A stretch of DNA of 64,000 nucleotides. Source: Chelonoidis abingdonii. Its lineage: Eukaryota; Chordata; Testudines; Testudinidae. A program made the translations under genes and the position numbers. Positions within the stretch are counted from its first letter, which is position 1, and every line of letters starts with the position of its first letter. The notes beneath the pieces are model-generated. The model worked only from the letters and a program-made list of their open reading frames with translations, was not told the DNA's origin and searched no databases. The stretch is from contig NC_133771.1 of assembly GCF_003597395.2 (NCBI RefSeq), positions 127,975,590 through 128,039,589 on the forward strand, given 5' to 3'. Shown piece after piece: positions 22,156 through 35,639 of this stretch.

Positions 22156-23360
22156 CACTCTTGATACTAGAAAAATACTGACACACTGGAGAGAGTGGAG
22201 GGAATTTCTAATCTTACTTCTTGCTGTTCTCCCAATGTTGGTAAATTAACTTGTAAACTTCCTATCGTTGTTATCTTATTTTTAGGTATTGTTTTCTATC
22301 ATAGACTTTATATCTTGGGTAGCTTGCATCTAATGTATCAGGAATGTTTTAAATAACAGCTCTCTCCTGTTTTCAGACCAACAAACCCCAGGCAAGTCCC
22401 AAGAAATGACATTCTTTCAGCCTTCAGCAGACCTTTGGGCTGTGGAAACCAGATAATTTCTTTTTAATTTGGTCTTCATGCTGAAGCTTTATCATCTGAA
22501 ATCTTCTGTGCCTCAACATACATTTGTTTACCGATTATATAACTCTTTCTTCATCATATTGATCATTAATAACTTATAATTCACCATTACTTTCCACAAA
22601 AATTTCTCCAAATTCTGGAGATGCTGAAATATAACTGTAAAAACTTTTAAACACCTTTTTTATATTAATAAAGGCAAGATTAATTTGACCTTGGTGGAGA
22701 GAATGCAAAACAAAAAAGAAAGGGGTTTATTTTACAGCTTTTTTAATTCTAGAGATGTGGAGAACAAACTATATAACCACTTCAGTGAGTTTAAGGATTA
22801 TTTTTTTAAGATCTTTCCTCGTCTCTGGATATATTCAGTTCACACAGATATTTGCATATCTTTGTATAAGCAATAGTATATAAAAGAATACTTGATTTAA
22901 TCTAGAAATTCAGAAGTTCTAGCAGGGCTTGAAAAAATTTACTCAATTCATGACAAGTGGAAAGCTTTGGCTGATGAATATGGATACCTAAACTTTCATG
23001 CTTTAAGTGAATTAAAGTTATTTTTAAACAATTAGGATTCTAGCTGTTATGGTTTCTATTATGGTTATGACAATAACATTTGGAAGGTTAACAGAATGTG
23101 AAAAAATGCAGTACTGTGTTCCTAGTCTTCAAACAAGTAAATCCACTGTCACTGCAATGGCTTCTAGCTCTGATAATCAACAGCAGAATGAAATTAATAA
23201 TACAGCTGATAGTTAGAACACTGTGGGAAGTAGTGAAATTGGTAAGAATCATGGTGGTTGCTTATTGACAGTACTGTTGCTTGGGAGAGTTATGAACAAC
23301 AGTATAGGCAGCCATTGGAGTTATTCTCATGGGAGAAGGACTAAAAAATGGCGATCAGGG
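22156..23360. other. Intronic sequence, no gene seen
   Basis: AT-rich with no recognised repeat or exon. Confidence 0.45.
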
Positions 23361-23570
23361 AGTTGTAGAATATTAGGTCTAGATGTACAAAGGGATCTAG
23401 GTGTTCCAACACCTAAATTTAAGGTGCTTAGAAAATCTCAAGAATTCACAAAGCCTGAGCTGGGTGCCTAGCCTCATAGAATGCATGGGGAGAGATCAAT
23501 GTGTGATAATGGGACCCACAAAACCCACCATTTAAACTAGCCAATAAGAGTTATTGAGGAAGAGGAGATA
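23361..23570. mobile_element. TIR element copy B, left part
   Basis: GGTGTTCCAACACCTAAATT and AATTCACAAAGCCTGAGCTG match the left portion of the 21-kb copy. The copy is interrupted by the CR1 that begins at about 23571 and resumes at about 27900. Confidence 0.65.
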
Positions 23571-26500
23571 GACTCATAGACTCGTAGGTCAGAAGGGACC
23601 AATATGATCATCTAGTCTGACCTCCTGCACAAAGCAGGCCACAGAACCCTACCCATCCACTTTTATAACAACCCCTAACACAATACATGACTGAGTTTAT
23701 TGAAGTCCCAAAATTGTGGTTTGAAGACCTCAAGCTGCAGAGAATCCACCAGCAAGTGACCCATGCCCACGCTGCAGAGGAAGGGCGAAAAACCTCCAGG
23801 CCCTGCAACCGCCACCCTGGAGGAAAATTCGTTCCCGACCCCAAATATGGCGATCAGCTAAATCCTGAGCATGTGGGGCAAGACTCACCAGCCAGCACCA
23901 GGAACGAATTCTCTGCAGTAACTCAAATCCCATCCCATCCAACATCCCCTCACAGACCATTGAGCAGACTTATCTGCTGAAATCCAAGATCAATTGCCCC
24001 ATTAAACTATCTCATCATATCATCCCCTCCATATACTTATCAAGCTTAGTCTTAAAGCCAGATAAGTCTTTTCCCCACTACTTCCCTCGGAAGGCTGTTC
24101 CAGAACTTCACTCCCTAATGGTTAGAAACCTTCGTCTAATTTCAAGTCTAAACTTCCTAATATCCGTTTGTACCCATTTGTCCTTGTGCCTACATTAGTA
24201 CTAAGCTTAAATAATTCCTTTCCCTCCCTAACGTTAATCCCCTGATATATTTATATGACCAAGCATATCCCCCGCAGCCTCCTTTTGGCCAGGCTAAACA
24301 AGCCAAGCTCTTTTGAGTCTCCTTCATAAGCCAGGTTTTCCATTCCTGGATCATCCTAGTAGCCGTCTCTGAACCTGTTCCAGTTTGATTCATCCTTCTT
24401 AACATGGGACACCAGAACTGCCAACCATATTCCAAGTGGGGTCTCACCAGCGCCTTAAATAACGGTACTAACACCTCCTTATCCTTGCTGAATACCTCAC
24501 CTGATGCACCCTAAAACCGCATTTGGTTTTTTAACGGCCAGATCGCATTGGCAGCTCATAGACATCCGCTATCACCAATACCCCAAGGTCCTTTCCTCCT
24601 CTGTTGCTTCCAACTGATGCCTCCCCAATGTATATGTAAAATTCTTATCATTAATCCCTAAGTGCATGACCTTGCACTTTTCACTATATATTTCATCCTA
24701 TTACTATTACTCCAGTTTACAAGGTGGTCCAGATCTCCTGTATAGTATCCCGGTCCTTCTCCATGTTAGCAATACCCCCAGCTTTGTGTCGTCCGCAAAC
24801 TTTATTAGCACATTTCCGCTCTTTGTGCCAAGGTCAGTAATAAAAGGTTAAATAAGATTGGTCCCAAAACCGATCCTTAAGGGACTCCACTAGTAACCTC
24901 CTTCCAGCCTGAGAGTTCACCCTTCAGTACGACCCGCTGGAGTCTCCCTTTAACCAGTTCCTTATCCACCTTACAACTTTCATATTCATCCCATCTTTTG
25001 CAATTTACTAACAGTTCCCCATGTGGAACCGTGTCAAATGCCTTACTGAAATTGAGGTAAATTAGATCTACCGCATTCCTTTGTCTAAGTAATCTGTCAC
25101 CTTCTCAAAGAAGGAGATCAGGTTGGTTTGGCACGATCTACCTTTAGTAAATCCATGTTGCAATTTGTCCCATTACCATTGACCTCATGTCCATACTACT
25201 TTCTCCTTTAAATTTTTTCCAAGACCTTACATACTACAGACGTCAAGCTAACAGGCTATAGTTACCCGGATCACGTTTTTCCCTTTCTTGAAGAAGGAAC
25301 TACATTAGCAATCTCCAGTCGATGGTACAAACCCCGAGTTTACCGATTGATTAAAAATTCTCACTAACGGCCGCAATTTCATGCACCAGTTCCTTTAATA
25401 TCCTTGGGTGGAGATTGCGGGCCTCCGATTTGTCCCATTAAGCTGTTCAAGTTTGCCTCTACCTCAGATGCGGTAATATCCACCTCCATATCCTCAATCC
25501 TGTTTATCATCCTAAACTCCTCACTAGTCTTATTAAAGACTGAGGCAAAGTACTTATTTAGATATTGGGCCATGCCTAGGTTATCCTTAACCTCCATTCC
25601 ATCTCAGTGTATAGCGGCCCCACTTCTTCTTTCTTTGTTTTCTTCTATTTATGTGGCTGTAGAACCTTTACTATTGGTTTTAATTCCCTTTGCAAGGTCC
25701 AGTTCTACATGGCTTTTAGCCTCCTCACTTTATCCCTACGTATTCTGACCTCACTAAGGTAGCTTCCCTTACTAATCCCGCCTTTCTTCCACTCCCTGTA
25801 AGCTTCTGCTTTCCTAATCCCTTCTGAGATGCTTGCTCATCCAGCTTGGCCTACAACTCCTGCCATGGTTTTTTCCCCTTTCTTGGGATGCAGGCTTCGA
25901 CAGTTTCTGCAGCTGCGACTTAAAGTAATTTCAGGCCCTCCCTCCGAATTTAAATCCACAAGTTCCTCCGTCAATCCACTTCCCTAACTAATTTCCTTAA
26001 CTCTTTAAAATTAGCCCTTGAGAAGTCAAAAACCCTAATCCCAGATCTACCTTTGTTTATCCTTCCATCTAGTTTGAACTGAATCAGCTCATGATCACTC
26101 GAACCAAGGTGGTCCCCTACCACCATTTCTTCACGAAGGTCCTCACTGTCACCAAAACAATCTAAAATGGCCTCCCCTCTTGTCGGTACGTTCTTCAATA
26201 CTTGGTGAAGAAATCCATCCGCTATCACAATCCAGAAAAATCTGACCCCTATTATTCTTGCAAGCACTGTCCTCCAGTCTATATCTGGAAGTTGAAGTCT
26301 CCCCATGATCACACAATTTCCCCTTAGTGTTTACTTCGTATAAGAGCATTAAAGAGGTCTCTATCCATATCCAAACAGATCCCGGCGGTCTGTAGCACAC
26401 CCAAGCCATCTATCTCAGGGAGTCTCTAGTAGCTTTTTTTACCCAGTGTGATTTTATGCCCAGACAAGACTGCTCTATCCATTCAATCACTTCTTATTTC

Positions 26501-27900
26501 ATTACAGTTAACCTCATCATTGATGTACAATGCTACTCCACCACCTTGCCTTTCTTCCCTGTCTTTTCTAAACAAGCACATAGCCTTCAATACCTGTACA
26601 CACCAGTCATGAGTACTTTCCACCCAGGTTTCCTTATAGATCTTTCTCACTTCCCTGACCAATATGCTTCCAGTTCTACCCATCTTGTTACCTAGGCTCC
26701 TCGCATAGTGTACAGACATTTAAATTTTGGCATTTGGCGCATGACATCTTTACCCACTGTGCACAGATCTCTACCACCAGCATCACCTGTTGTCAGTTTC
26801 TACTTGCCGCTTTTCCTCCTTGGTCAATTTTTGGTCCACAAGCGTACCCCTCTCACTTTGTTTACTTCCACCGCAGGTTAAATCCTGGCGTGGAATATCT
26901 CCTGACATCTCCAACCATCTCCCACCAACTTCTAGTTAAAGCTCTCTTAATGAGGACGCGAGCCTCATCTAGAAGTCATTCCCTCCTATACTTAGGTGAA
27001 GTCCATCCCGAGACGAAACAGTTTCCTTCCATAATGCTTCCCAATGACCATAATCCAAAGCCCTCCTTTATACCACTGCCTGAGCATCTGTTAATCGTCA
27101 TAATCTTATCACCTCGTCGCCCTGCTCTAGGACGCGGCAGAATCCACTGAAGATCACCTGAGCCTCGATTTCCTTGAGCGTCTTCCCCAGTCTGGGCATA
27201 GTCTCCTTGATACAGTCCCAGCGAGTAACTAGCCGTATCATTCGTCCCACTGAAGGACAATCACGGATTCTTCCCGCTCCCGCAGGATCCTTTTCAGCCT
27301 CAGTCCACATCCTGTATCTTAGCACCCGGCAGACAGCACACCCTTCTGTGTCCCGATCAGCTCTAGTTACAGGCCTGTCTATTTCTCAGTAAGGAGTTTC
27401 CATCACGTAGACTTGCCTTTTCCTGGCGACAGTGTGGGATCTCCGGTCTATCCCCTGCACGCAGCTGGCCGCAAGTCCTCTCGATTCGTATCGCCCTTGA
27501 GTCCTCCTGGGGCTCATACTTGGTGTTGCCTCCATTGACTCCTCCCCTCCTTCTGCAGGACTAGCTGCTCGTCTCTTTTTCCTTGCCTTCTCTCCTTCAG
27601 CGAGAACCTGCTGTGCTCCATCTTCATTTTCCAACCCAGCAAACCTGTTCCTGAGTTCTATTTCTCCGTCGCTGGCCCGTCTTTTCCTCTGCCTGGTTCT
27701 CCTAGTCACATGCTTCCAACGTCCACTTTCCTCACCCAGCAGCCCCTCCTCAGAATTCTTTGGTCCTGCTTCCATCTGCACGTCTGAGCTTATCCCCTGT
27801 GCCTCATCATGTCTGTTCTCCATCATCTGCTCAAACCCCCTTCTAAACTCAGCCAGAGTTTCCACCTGCATCTCCAGTCCTCTTATCTTTTCTTCCAAAA
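23571..27900 (-). pseudogene. Long, nearly full-length CR1 LINE
   Basis: The element runs right to left with its 3' end at about 23571 (TCATAGACTCGTAGGTCAGA on the plus strand). Minus-strand pieces in order: an ORF1-like coiled-coil/basic segment at 27386-27898 (RRTRQRKRRASD); endonuclease-side sequence (GRLQLPDIDWRT and DHLGSSDHELIQF near 26100-26310); an RT N-terminal region with AQYLNKYFASVFNKT and MEVDITASEVE (25379-25597); and the RT active site with FADD codons intact at 24788-24799. A long 3' UTR follows. The longest open stretch is 170 codons and the ORF2 pieces lie in different frames, so it cannot encode a working protein as it stands. Overall similarity to the common turtle CR1 looks high, suggesting a young insertion with scattered indels. 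Confidence 0.9.
27386..27898 (-). pseudogene. CR1 ORF1-like fragment
   Basis: This 170-codon open frame begins MEEKIRGLEMQVETLAEF, a probable short coiled coil. It continues into an acidic then strongly basic region (VTRRTRQRKRRASD, about residues 64-77; EKARKKRRAA, about 107-116). CR1 ORF1 proteins bind RNA and help form the LINE RNP. The usual C-terminal part is not recognisable, so this is probably an N-terminal ORF1 remnant next to the 5' truncation of the element. Confidence 0.6.
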
Positions 27901-28333
27901 GTGGAACAGATTTAACAGAAGAGATTGACAGAAACTCGCATCAAAGTATTGCAAACCCTAGAGGTCAGGGCACTCTTCTGAGAAGTAGGGGACCTCTGTG
28001 CAAATACTTGCTCTCTCTAAAGCAGAAGGAGGAATTGAACCTGGGTGTGGTACATGTTGGATGAATGTACCAACTCAGGGTCTGTAAGTTGTAAGAGAGT
28101 CACCGCCGTAGCTTCCTCTGGATGGCTTTTTAATGGGGCCTTATCCAGTAGGCCAGCTCTTAGCATGCCAACCACATCAGCCCTTGCCTATCTTCTCCTG
28201 GTTTGAGAATTGTGCTGGGGCTAGGCATTATATAGGTGTCCAATCACCTAGAGTGAGGAGTACTGCACATGCCCAGAGGCAGAAACCTAGATGCTTCAGG
28301 GACTTTTACAGCAAAAATGTAGATGCTGAGTAA
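27901..28333. mobile_element. TIR element copy B, right part
   Basis: Matches the right portion of copy A: GTGGAACAG at the junction, GACCTCTGTGCAAATACTTG (compare GACCTCTGTGCAAATTTTGA at 21840), CAGAGGCAGAAACCTAG and GGGACTTTTACAGCAAAAAT. It resumes the repeat interrupted by the CR1. Confidence 0.65.
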
Positions 28334-28999
28334 GGCTTGGCTTTCTCTACAGAGTTAGGTCGACATAAGCAGCTTATGTCAACCTAACTATGTTCATATC
28401 TACACTACAGTCTTGCTCCCGCCGATGTAAGTACCCTACCACACTGACATAATAACTGCACCTCCATGAGAGGCTTAGGGTTTATTTTGGTGTAGTTAGG
28501 GCGACACTGCATTCCTTACAGGGGTTGTTGGCTGTCTTTGAGCCATGACATTGACAAGAAAGCCAGCTCCTGTCTCCCCAGCTGGGCTCCTGTCAGGTCT
28601 CTGCTCCAAACCATGCTGCCATCCAGGCTCCTGGCTTGGGCTGCTGCCCGGGCTCCCCACTGGGAGCCCTGCTGTCCCTCAGGGTCCCTGCTACCCACCA
28701 GGAGAATGGCAGCTGACTGGACCTCAGACGGCTTTCCGCCTATTCCCAGCTGGGAGCAGCTCCTCTCCTCCCCCTCTTCCAGCTCAGAGCAGGGAGGTTA
28801 GAAGCCTCTGGGGGCAGTTGGGCTCTCAGTGGGGAGCTACATGGAGCTAAGAGCCTGGGCTTTCAGCCCCACAGTCGATGGAAGCGTTTCTGGTGAGGAC
28901 GCACACTGTCGACAGGATGGTAGTGTGGACATTAGTAAGTACTGCAGTAGCTGTAAGTCAATCTAACAGGTCAATTTGAGATGGTAGTGTAGACATGCC
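28334..28999. mobile_element. Harbinger-type MITE
   Basis: The right end on the minus strand reads AGGGCATGTCTACACTACC, the turtle Harbinger-type terminus also seen near 45.5 and 61.9 kb. The left end carries AGGTCGACATAAGC, part of a near-perfect hairpin (28354-28370 with 28372-28388, 16 of 17 paired). The interior is GC-rich and non-coding. Confidence 0.65.
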
Positions 29000-29760
29000 C
29001 TGAGATTAGGTACCCACAGGGTTAAGTGGTAGCTGAGTGGGGGAAAGACTGTGGATCACAGTGGTGCCTGAAACTGGGATATAGATACCTAAGAGTTTTT
29101 GCAGATGTGGGGTCTTGTGAAAATTACTGGAATCCACAAAGCCTGAGTTAGGTGCCCAGGCAATATGTACTTAAGTATGGAAGCTGCAAAAGCCAGCAGG
29201 TAAGCAGCTCCCTATCTAAACTAAACAACAGCAGATGTGAATGAGAGGGTGTGTCCTATGCTCACCCTTCTCAGGGAGTTTGGTACTTATCTCTGCTTGG
29301 GATCTTTGGCCATGAACCTTCTCTTGGAATCATGTATATAAGCCATGTTATGCAAGAAATGCTGGAGGAGCAGGCCAGGGTAGTGTCCGCTTTATAATTT
29401 TAACTCAGTGATTCAATACCACCCAGCCCCTGGTTCAATACCACCCTCTGCTCAATGGGGAGAAAGTAACTGAATGTGGATCTCCCACCTCTCAGGAGAG
29501 TGCCCTAGTCTTAGGATGTAGCTATTGAATAGTCTGGTGTAGGGCTTCTTCTTTTGAAACTGTTCTACTTTGTATAAATACTTACATAGTCATTGAGCAA
29601 ACAAGAGTGACAATGACTCTATAGCCTTATGGTTAGGGTACCTACCTGGGCATGAAAGATACAGGGTCTACTCCTCCTGGTCCAGCATGGAACTTGTTGG
29701 TGAAAGGTCTCCCACCAGCCCAATAATAGATAGAAGCATTTAATCCTCTGGCTAGTCTGG
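29000..29760. mobile_element. TIR element copy C
   Basis: It carries the landmarks of copy A: GTGGATCACAGTGGTGCCTG, AATCCACAAAGCCTGAGTTA, TAGCCTTATGGTTAGGGTAC (tRNA-like module) and GATCTCCCACCTCTCAGGAG. It is diverged and ends in low-similarity sequence. Confidence 0.6.
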
Positions 29761-29811
29761 TAAAAAATTCAAGAGTTCTCAGTTTTAGTACCCTGTGTTT
29801 AAAATGTATTA

Positions 29812-30151
29812 CAGTAGAACCTGAGAGTTACTAACACCTTGGAAATAAAGTTTTTTTCAGAACTCTGAGCAAAATGTTATGGTTGTTCTTTCAAGTTTAC
29901 AACTGGAACGTCGACTTAATATAGCTTTGAAACTTTCCTGTGCAGAAGAAAAATGCTTCTTTTAACCATCTTAATTTAAATAAAACAAGTACAGAAATTG
30001 CTTTCTACCTTTTCAAATCTTTTTTTAAACTTTCCCTTAATTTTTTTTAGTAGTTTACATGTAATACAGTACTGTACTGTAGTTGCTGTGGGGGAGGGGG
30101 GTTGACTGGTCAGTTCATAACTCTGATGTTCATAACTCTGAGCTTCTACTG
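29812..30151. mobile_element. Tigger/pogo-like MITE
   Basis: The left terminus is CAGTAGAACCTGAGAGTTA and the right terminus on the minus strand is CAGTAGAAGCTCAGAGTTATG. Both are flanked by TA (29810-29811 and 30152-30153). The 340-bp unit has no coding capacity. It belongs to a different subfamily from the one at 3.0 kb. Confidence 0.82.
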
Positions 30152-30153
30152 TA

Positions 30154-32800
30154 GTTTAGATAGCTTGCTTAATAGATATTCACCAGAAGAAAAATGTTTC
30201 TGATCCTGAAGTAACTGGGATCCCTTTTCTTTTTTCACATGTAACTTTTTACTGATCTAATACGTTTTTTTCTTCAAAAACTGTGGAACGGATGAATTGA
30301 TATACCAAGTTAGACTAAAAATTCATGTAGTCCAATTTCCTGTTTCAGACAGTGGTCAGTAACAGATACTAAAAATACTCCCCTATAATAGACAATTATG
30401 TAATACTTTGCCTATGAGAGAATTTCTTCTTAACACCAGAGTTAATTTAGTGGTTGGTTTATGTCCTGAAGCAGAAATGGTATGATATTCCTTATGAACT
30501 TTTATACAAGCTAAGTAACTGAAAATATTCTTATTGTTCATATAGATAATACTACACCCTGTCTCTGGAAGCCAACAAGGGAAGAAATGAAGAACAATAG
30601 GGAAATAAGGCTTCAATTCAGCAAAGGACTTAATCACATGTTTAGGTGATTTGCTTAACTGGGGCCTATGAGAGGCAGACTCAAGCATCCACAGAATCAG
30701 TAGCATCTCATAACCAGAGGGGTGAAGAGCAACAAAAATAATTCCATCCCCCATTAAAAATCGGATACTTGCGAGTACTAATGGTCACACATTCAGTTTA
30801 AAGCATTGGTATTTTTATCTGAATAAGCAATGATTTGATTACACAGTCAAAACAAAGCACATGGAATTAGAAGTTTGCAGTCTAGGATCTGAGGGGTTTT
30901 CTGGGCCCCTTCCAACATGAATTAAATGTAAGAAGACAAAAGTTCATATGTAATCCCCACTTCCTGTGCATTCCCAAAAGCATGCCTTTAAGATGACATC
31001 AGAAGGGGATCCTGCTTTGATGTCTACCCTAGTATTCCTCCACCAGCTGTCATTTTCACATTTTGTATGCTCTCTAGAGTGCACAAAATCACATATTGCA
31101 CATTCAAATAATACTAATAGGAGGAATTCAGGAAAAGAGATGACACTTCAGGATAAAGGAAAGACTCACTTTGGCTGAGGTTAAGAAAGGCCAAACAAGG
31201 AAAATGTTACTAGACTGTCTTAAATGCTTTACTTTGTATTTCGATGGACAGTGTTTTAGATTTATGCTCTCCTTTACATACATTTGTCTATAACTCTGTA
31301 TATCAGTGTATTTTTAAAAGAAGTTAGTAGACAATCACATATTGCTTGTATGGTGTGCATGATTTTTTAAATACTTTATTTCTAAATCAGAGTTTTGCAG
31401 AAATGCCAAAAGGATAGGAAGGGCTAACTGAGGATTAAGTTGGTTTAAATTTGGGTTTTTAAAACGGAGTAATTGAGCAGAGATATTCATGTGCAAAAAT
31501 AGTCTATGAAAAAATCTTAATTGGTGAAATATACACTTCTTTTATGGTCAGACATCCTCCAACACATATTTTAAAGGTGAAGTTAAGATAACAGCCACAT
31601 ATCAGTAGTCTAAGTGCGTATTATCTTAGAAGAATGTTAAAGTTTAAAAATCCCTTTAGGCTTTTGAGGGATCAAAGTAGTTGGGGGAGGAATTCTTCAC
31701 TCTAGACACCTGAATGGTGCCCAGTAACAGCAAGAAAGTGGAGGAAGGGAGCTGTCATTACACAGGGGCCTGGGTGCAACAGGAAATAAGCAGGAGGATT
31801 GAGAAGGGGGTTGATAACTTTCCAGGGGCCTCTTGCATGGTGCCCGAGAAAAAGCATGAGGTGAAAAGAAGGAGCAGGGAAGGGAATCTTATACACCCTA
31901 ATATGCTGCCCCCAGATGCTAAACTGTCCCTATTTCCCCCACCTTGCAGATCTTCAAAGCAGGGTTCCATTTTTGCTTAATGAGTTCCATAGAGAAGGAA
32001 GACAGGGTGCTAACAGGAGTCTGTGGGGGTTAACATCTGTAGCGTCATTTTCTTAATCTCATTATTGCCAATTTTTGGATTTTATCACAAGTTGTGTAAT
32101 ATTTGATGTTTTTTCTTGAAGCCTCAGCTGCTGGAATCAAGAGATTGCATGAGGATCTCAGCTTACATTAAAAAATAATTTCTAGCCAGGGTGGTTCCAG
32201 AAAAAATCTTGAAAACATTACCTAGTATACCATAAAAGCTCTGAAACTAAAAAGCCAATAAAAGGAACCCACAATTAAAAAAAAAAAACCTCATGATTTT
32301 GAGGGCCTACCTCATGATTTTTGAATGATTTGAGATGGCAATATTGCAGTTTTGCTCACCTGGCTCTATTCAGAAGGCCTCCACAAACATTTCCAGCTGA
32401 TCTCTCTGCCTTGGTTTCTAGTGAATATGTATATTTTAGCTGTCATAATACACAAACTCCTTGTACAATTCTCTTTAAATATGATAGAAAAATTCTATCT
32501 CATCTCTACAGGTAACATGATGAGATTGCTATTATTTTTGTGTTTTTTAAGGCAGTACCGACATTGTTTTATAATAGAAATTTAATTGCTACCTTAACTA
32601 TGGATCACTGCTGTTCTATTATCTGGAGAATGATCAAATGGAAGTCTACTAAATGTACTAAAAGAAGTCTCCCTTTAGATTGGAGTAAATATGAAAAATT
32701 TCAGCCCACTGTAATTTCACTTTGTCTTTTTCAGAAAGTTATAAGCATCTAAAAATCAGAGCTGCTTATGAAAAGACCTTTTCAACTAGAACTATAGCTT
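30154..32800. other. Intronic sequence, no gene seen
   Basis: AT-rich with no recognised repeat apart from a short fragment near 30620-30665 resembling the 19.5-kb hairpin repeat. A run of A lies at 32277-32288. Confidence 0.45.
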
Positions 32801-32960
32801 CTTCTTCGAGTGCTTGCTCATATCCATTCCAGTAGGTGTGCGCGCGCCGCGTGCACGTTCGTCGGAGAGTTTTACCCTAGCAACACTCGGTGGGCCGGCA
32901 GGGCGCCCCCTGGAGTGGCGCCGCCATGGCGCCTGATATATACCCCTGCCCATCGATCCG
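32801..32960 (+). repeat. DIRS left terminal inverted repeat
   Basis: Starts CTTCTTCGAGTGCTTGCTCA and contains GTTCGTCGGAG, TTTTACCCTAGCAACACTCG and CCATGGCGCC followed by a TATATA-like segment (about 32935-32943). Its inverse occurs at 38540-38739. The TATATA may act as the element promoter. Confidence 0.85.
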
Positions 32961-33196
32961 CTTCCTCAGTTTCCGTCTTACCGCCTCGTTGTCGGTCTCA
33001 TTTTGGAATGTGGAGTTGCACAGATTTATTGTTCTTCTTCACTCTCCTAGCGTTCATCGTATCCTCTTTTGTAATTTTGTTATATTAGTTGTAACTTTTA
33101 TAATATTAGTTAGTAGTTTAGTTTTTCGTTCTTTAGTTGTTGTAATTAGTTAGTAGGGATCGCGGGTTAGCCGTCCCCTACCCCGGCACCGGGCTC

Positions 33197-35510
33197 ATGC
33201 CTGGGTCGCCTGGCTTCAAACCGTGCGTGGACTGCCGTCGCCGATGCCCACAAGCGACCCGCACGATTCTTGTCTGAAGTGTCTGGGCGACTCCCACCTG
33301 ACAGACAGATGCAAGATTTCTAAGGCGTTCAAGCCCCGCACCAGGAAAGAGAGGGACGTTCGCCTTAAACAGTGCTCATGGAGGAGCGCTCACTCCACCG
33401 TCCTCGCACCGCCGCGCACCGGGAACAAGCGCCTCCTCGGCACCGCATCATACACCCTCAAAGAAGACACCTCACCAGTCTCCGGCACAACTCCTGGTCG
33501 CACCGCTCGGCTCTCCGAGAGGCAAGAAGCGTAAGCCTCCGCGGCCACTACACCAGCCCTGCAGTCAGAGCGCTTGCCCACAACAGACCGCCGCCACCGA
33601 CTCCTGCCGCGGCATCGATGTCTGTTGCACCATTGATTCCGGCCTCGACAGGCGTCGAGTCCAGTGCCTATGGCCCCGGCGCGTGCCGCGGTTGAGCTCA
33701 TTGTGCCTTCAACCCCGGGACATTCTCAGCCGCACGAGACCTCATTGCGATGACGGAGCCTGAGCTGCCTCAACCCGGCACCGCCGGTGCGGGTCCCACA
33801 ATCTCTGGCAAGCCGCTCTCGTGAGACCTTCTCCCGGCACCGTGGGACTTTGTTCCAGGTCGAGGTCACGCAGACTCCGGTCTCACCATCGCTCCGGATC
33901 CGCGGCCGCTCGCAGTCCCGGTACCGTTCCCTTTACGGTACCGGACGTACTCGCGGTACCGTCACGGTCCCAATCGCCGTCGCGGCATTACGGCGCCGTT
34001 CTAGATGAGGGACTGTCCCGGCACGTACGTCACGGAGCCGGTCTCGGCACAAGAGGTCCCGGCACCGATCGACCTCCAGGCACCGCAGGTCTCGCAGCCG
34101 ATCTCGGCATGGCGGCTCCCGGACTGGTCGATCTCCCGGCAGGCGCTGGTAGTAGGTCCGGTCACATTCACGGCACCGGCGGGACTCCAAGTATCGTTCC
34201 CTCGGCACCACGTGGATGTGATTCACCTGGCCATAGAGACGATCATCTCCCACTCTCGGCCCTGCCGTGGCCAACCCGCCAACCATCCGTTTCTCCCATG
34301 GCAACTCGGCGTCTTATGGGATTCGGACGCTCAAGGCTCTCACAGTGGCCCTTTGGACTCCGTGGGCATACCACCAAGCCAGGGGTGTCACCACCACCGC
34401 CTGCTCAGTTCCTCTGACCGAAGGGCACCTGGTCCGACGGTGAGCAGACCACCTGCGGACACTATGGAACGGGACACGCCCACCCTGACCAAGCGTGGAT
34501 GCCCACCTGACCAGAGTCTCTTCAAGACCTTTGTCCCGGAAAGTCTCGTCCTCTTCTCCCCGGACGAGGCTGTGGCGGGAACATCCACATCAGGGCCACC
34601 ACCTATCGACCTCAGGGGCTCAACCAGACCTTCTATGAGGGTTGCTTTGAACATAAACCTACAGTAGAGGAAGTCCCAAGGTGGATGACCCGATGGTCAC
34701 TAATCCTCTCGGCGGAGCCCCAACCCGCGTAGCGCTCCCTTCATTGACCATCCAGGCACGAGCACAACAATCTGCAGACCCCGGCTTCGGTGGCCCGAGG
34801 CAAAAGGGGTTAGCGCAATACATGGTCCCGTCCACAGGGTACGAATACCTGTATGTTCACTCTCCACCTTGCTCATTGGTGGTCCAATCAGTCAACAAGC
34901 GAGAGCGGCATGGTCAACAAGCCCTGCGCCAAGTCTAGAGAGGGCAAGGCGCATGGACCTCCTGGCAGGAAGATTTACTCGTGCGGGGCCTCCAGCTCAG
35001 AGTCGCCAATCAACAGCCCTACTGAGCCGTTCACAGTTTAACACTGGAGGCAGTGGGAAAATTTACTGACCTTCTCCACCAGGACTCCCGCCAAGAGTTC
35101 TCGGCCTCCTGCAGGAGGGGTAAAAGGTGGCGCGGACTCCCTTCATGCCTCTTTAGATGCAGCAGACTCCGCAGCTAGAACCTTGCATCAGGGGTCGCTA
35201 TGAGGCGCATTTCGTGGCTGCAAGCATCCGGCTTACCGCCGGAGGTCCAGTACACAATACAGGACCTCCCTTTGATGGCCAGGGTCCTTCTCTCAGAAGA
35301 CAGACCCTCGCCTCCAAAGTCTTAAAGACAATCCGCGTGATAATGCGCTTGCTGGGGAGCACACGCCGCAGACTCAAAGACGGCCTTCCGTCCCCAGCCC
35401 CGACGGTTCTACCCCCACCTCGACCGAGACAGGACTCTCCAGGCGCAGAGGCAGGACCTCTCGTAGACACCAGTCTGGCCCTCAAGGGGTAAACAACTCC
35501 GCGCCAACCA
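33197..35510 (+). pseudogene. DIRS gag-like ORF (broken)
   Basis: The region opens with an ATG at 33197. A zinc-knuckle-like segment follows in another frame (CLKCLGDSHLTDRC at about 33260-33310, then FKPRTRKERDVRLKQC). This Cys/His pattern with a basic tail is characteristic of DIRS gag proteins. A middle segment in a third frame is Pro/Ser/His-rich (34005-34667). Near 35193-35272 a frame encoding MRRISWLQASGLPPEVQYT matches the DIRS gag C-terminus as I know it. At least three frame changes are needed to connect these parts, so no intact protein is encoded. Confidence 0.7.
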
Positions 35511-35639
35511 CCAGCGGGACCGAAACCTAGCTTTTGAAGGTGCGCTCGAGAGCACCATACTGATTTCCTCCCAGGATCCCGCTCAGTTTCCACCACCTCA
35601 CCGCTTTTCCCTGCCTGGTCCAGCTAACATCAGACCGCT

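Noticed and set aside
33821..34667. Long frames of 198 and 220 codons as host genes
   Set aside because: They fall within the DIRS gag region, are compositionally biased (Arg/Pro/Ser) and overlap each other in different frames.
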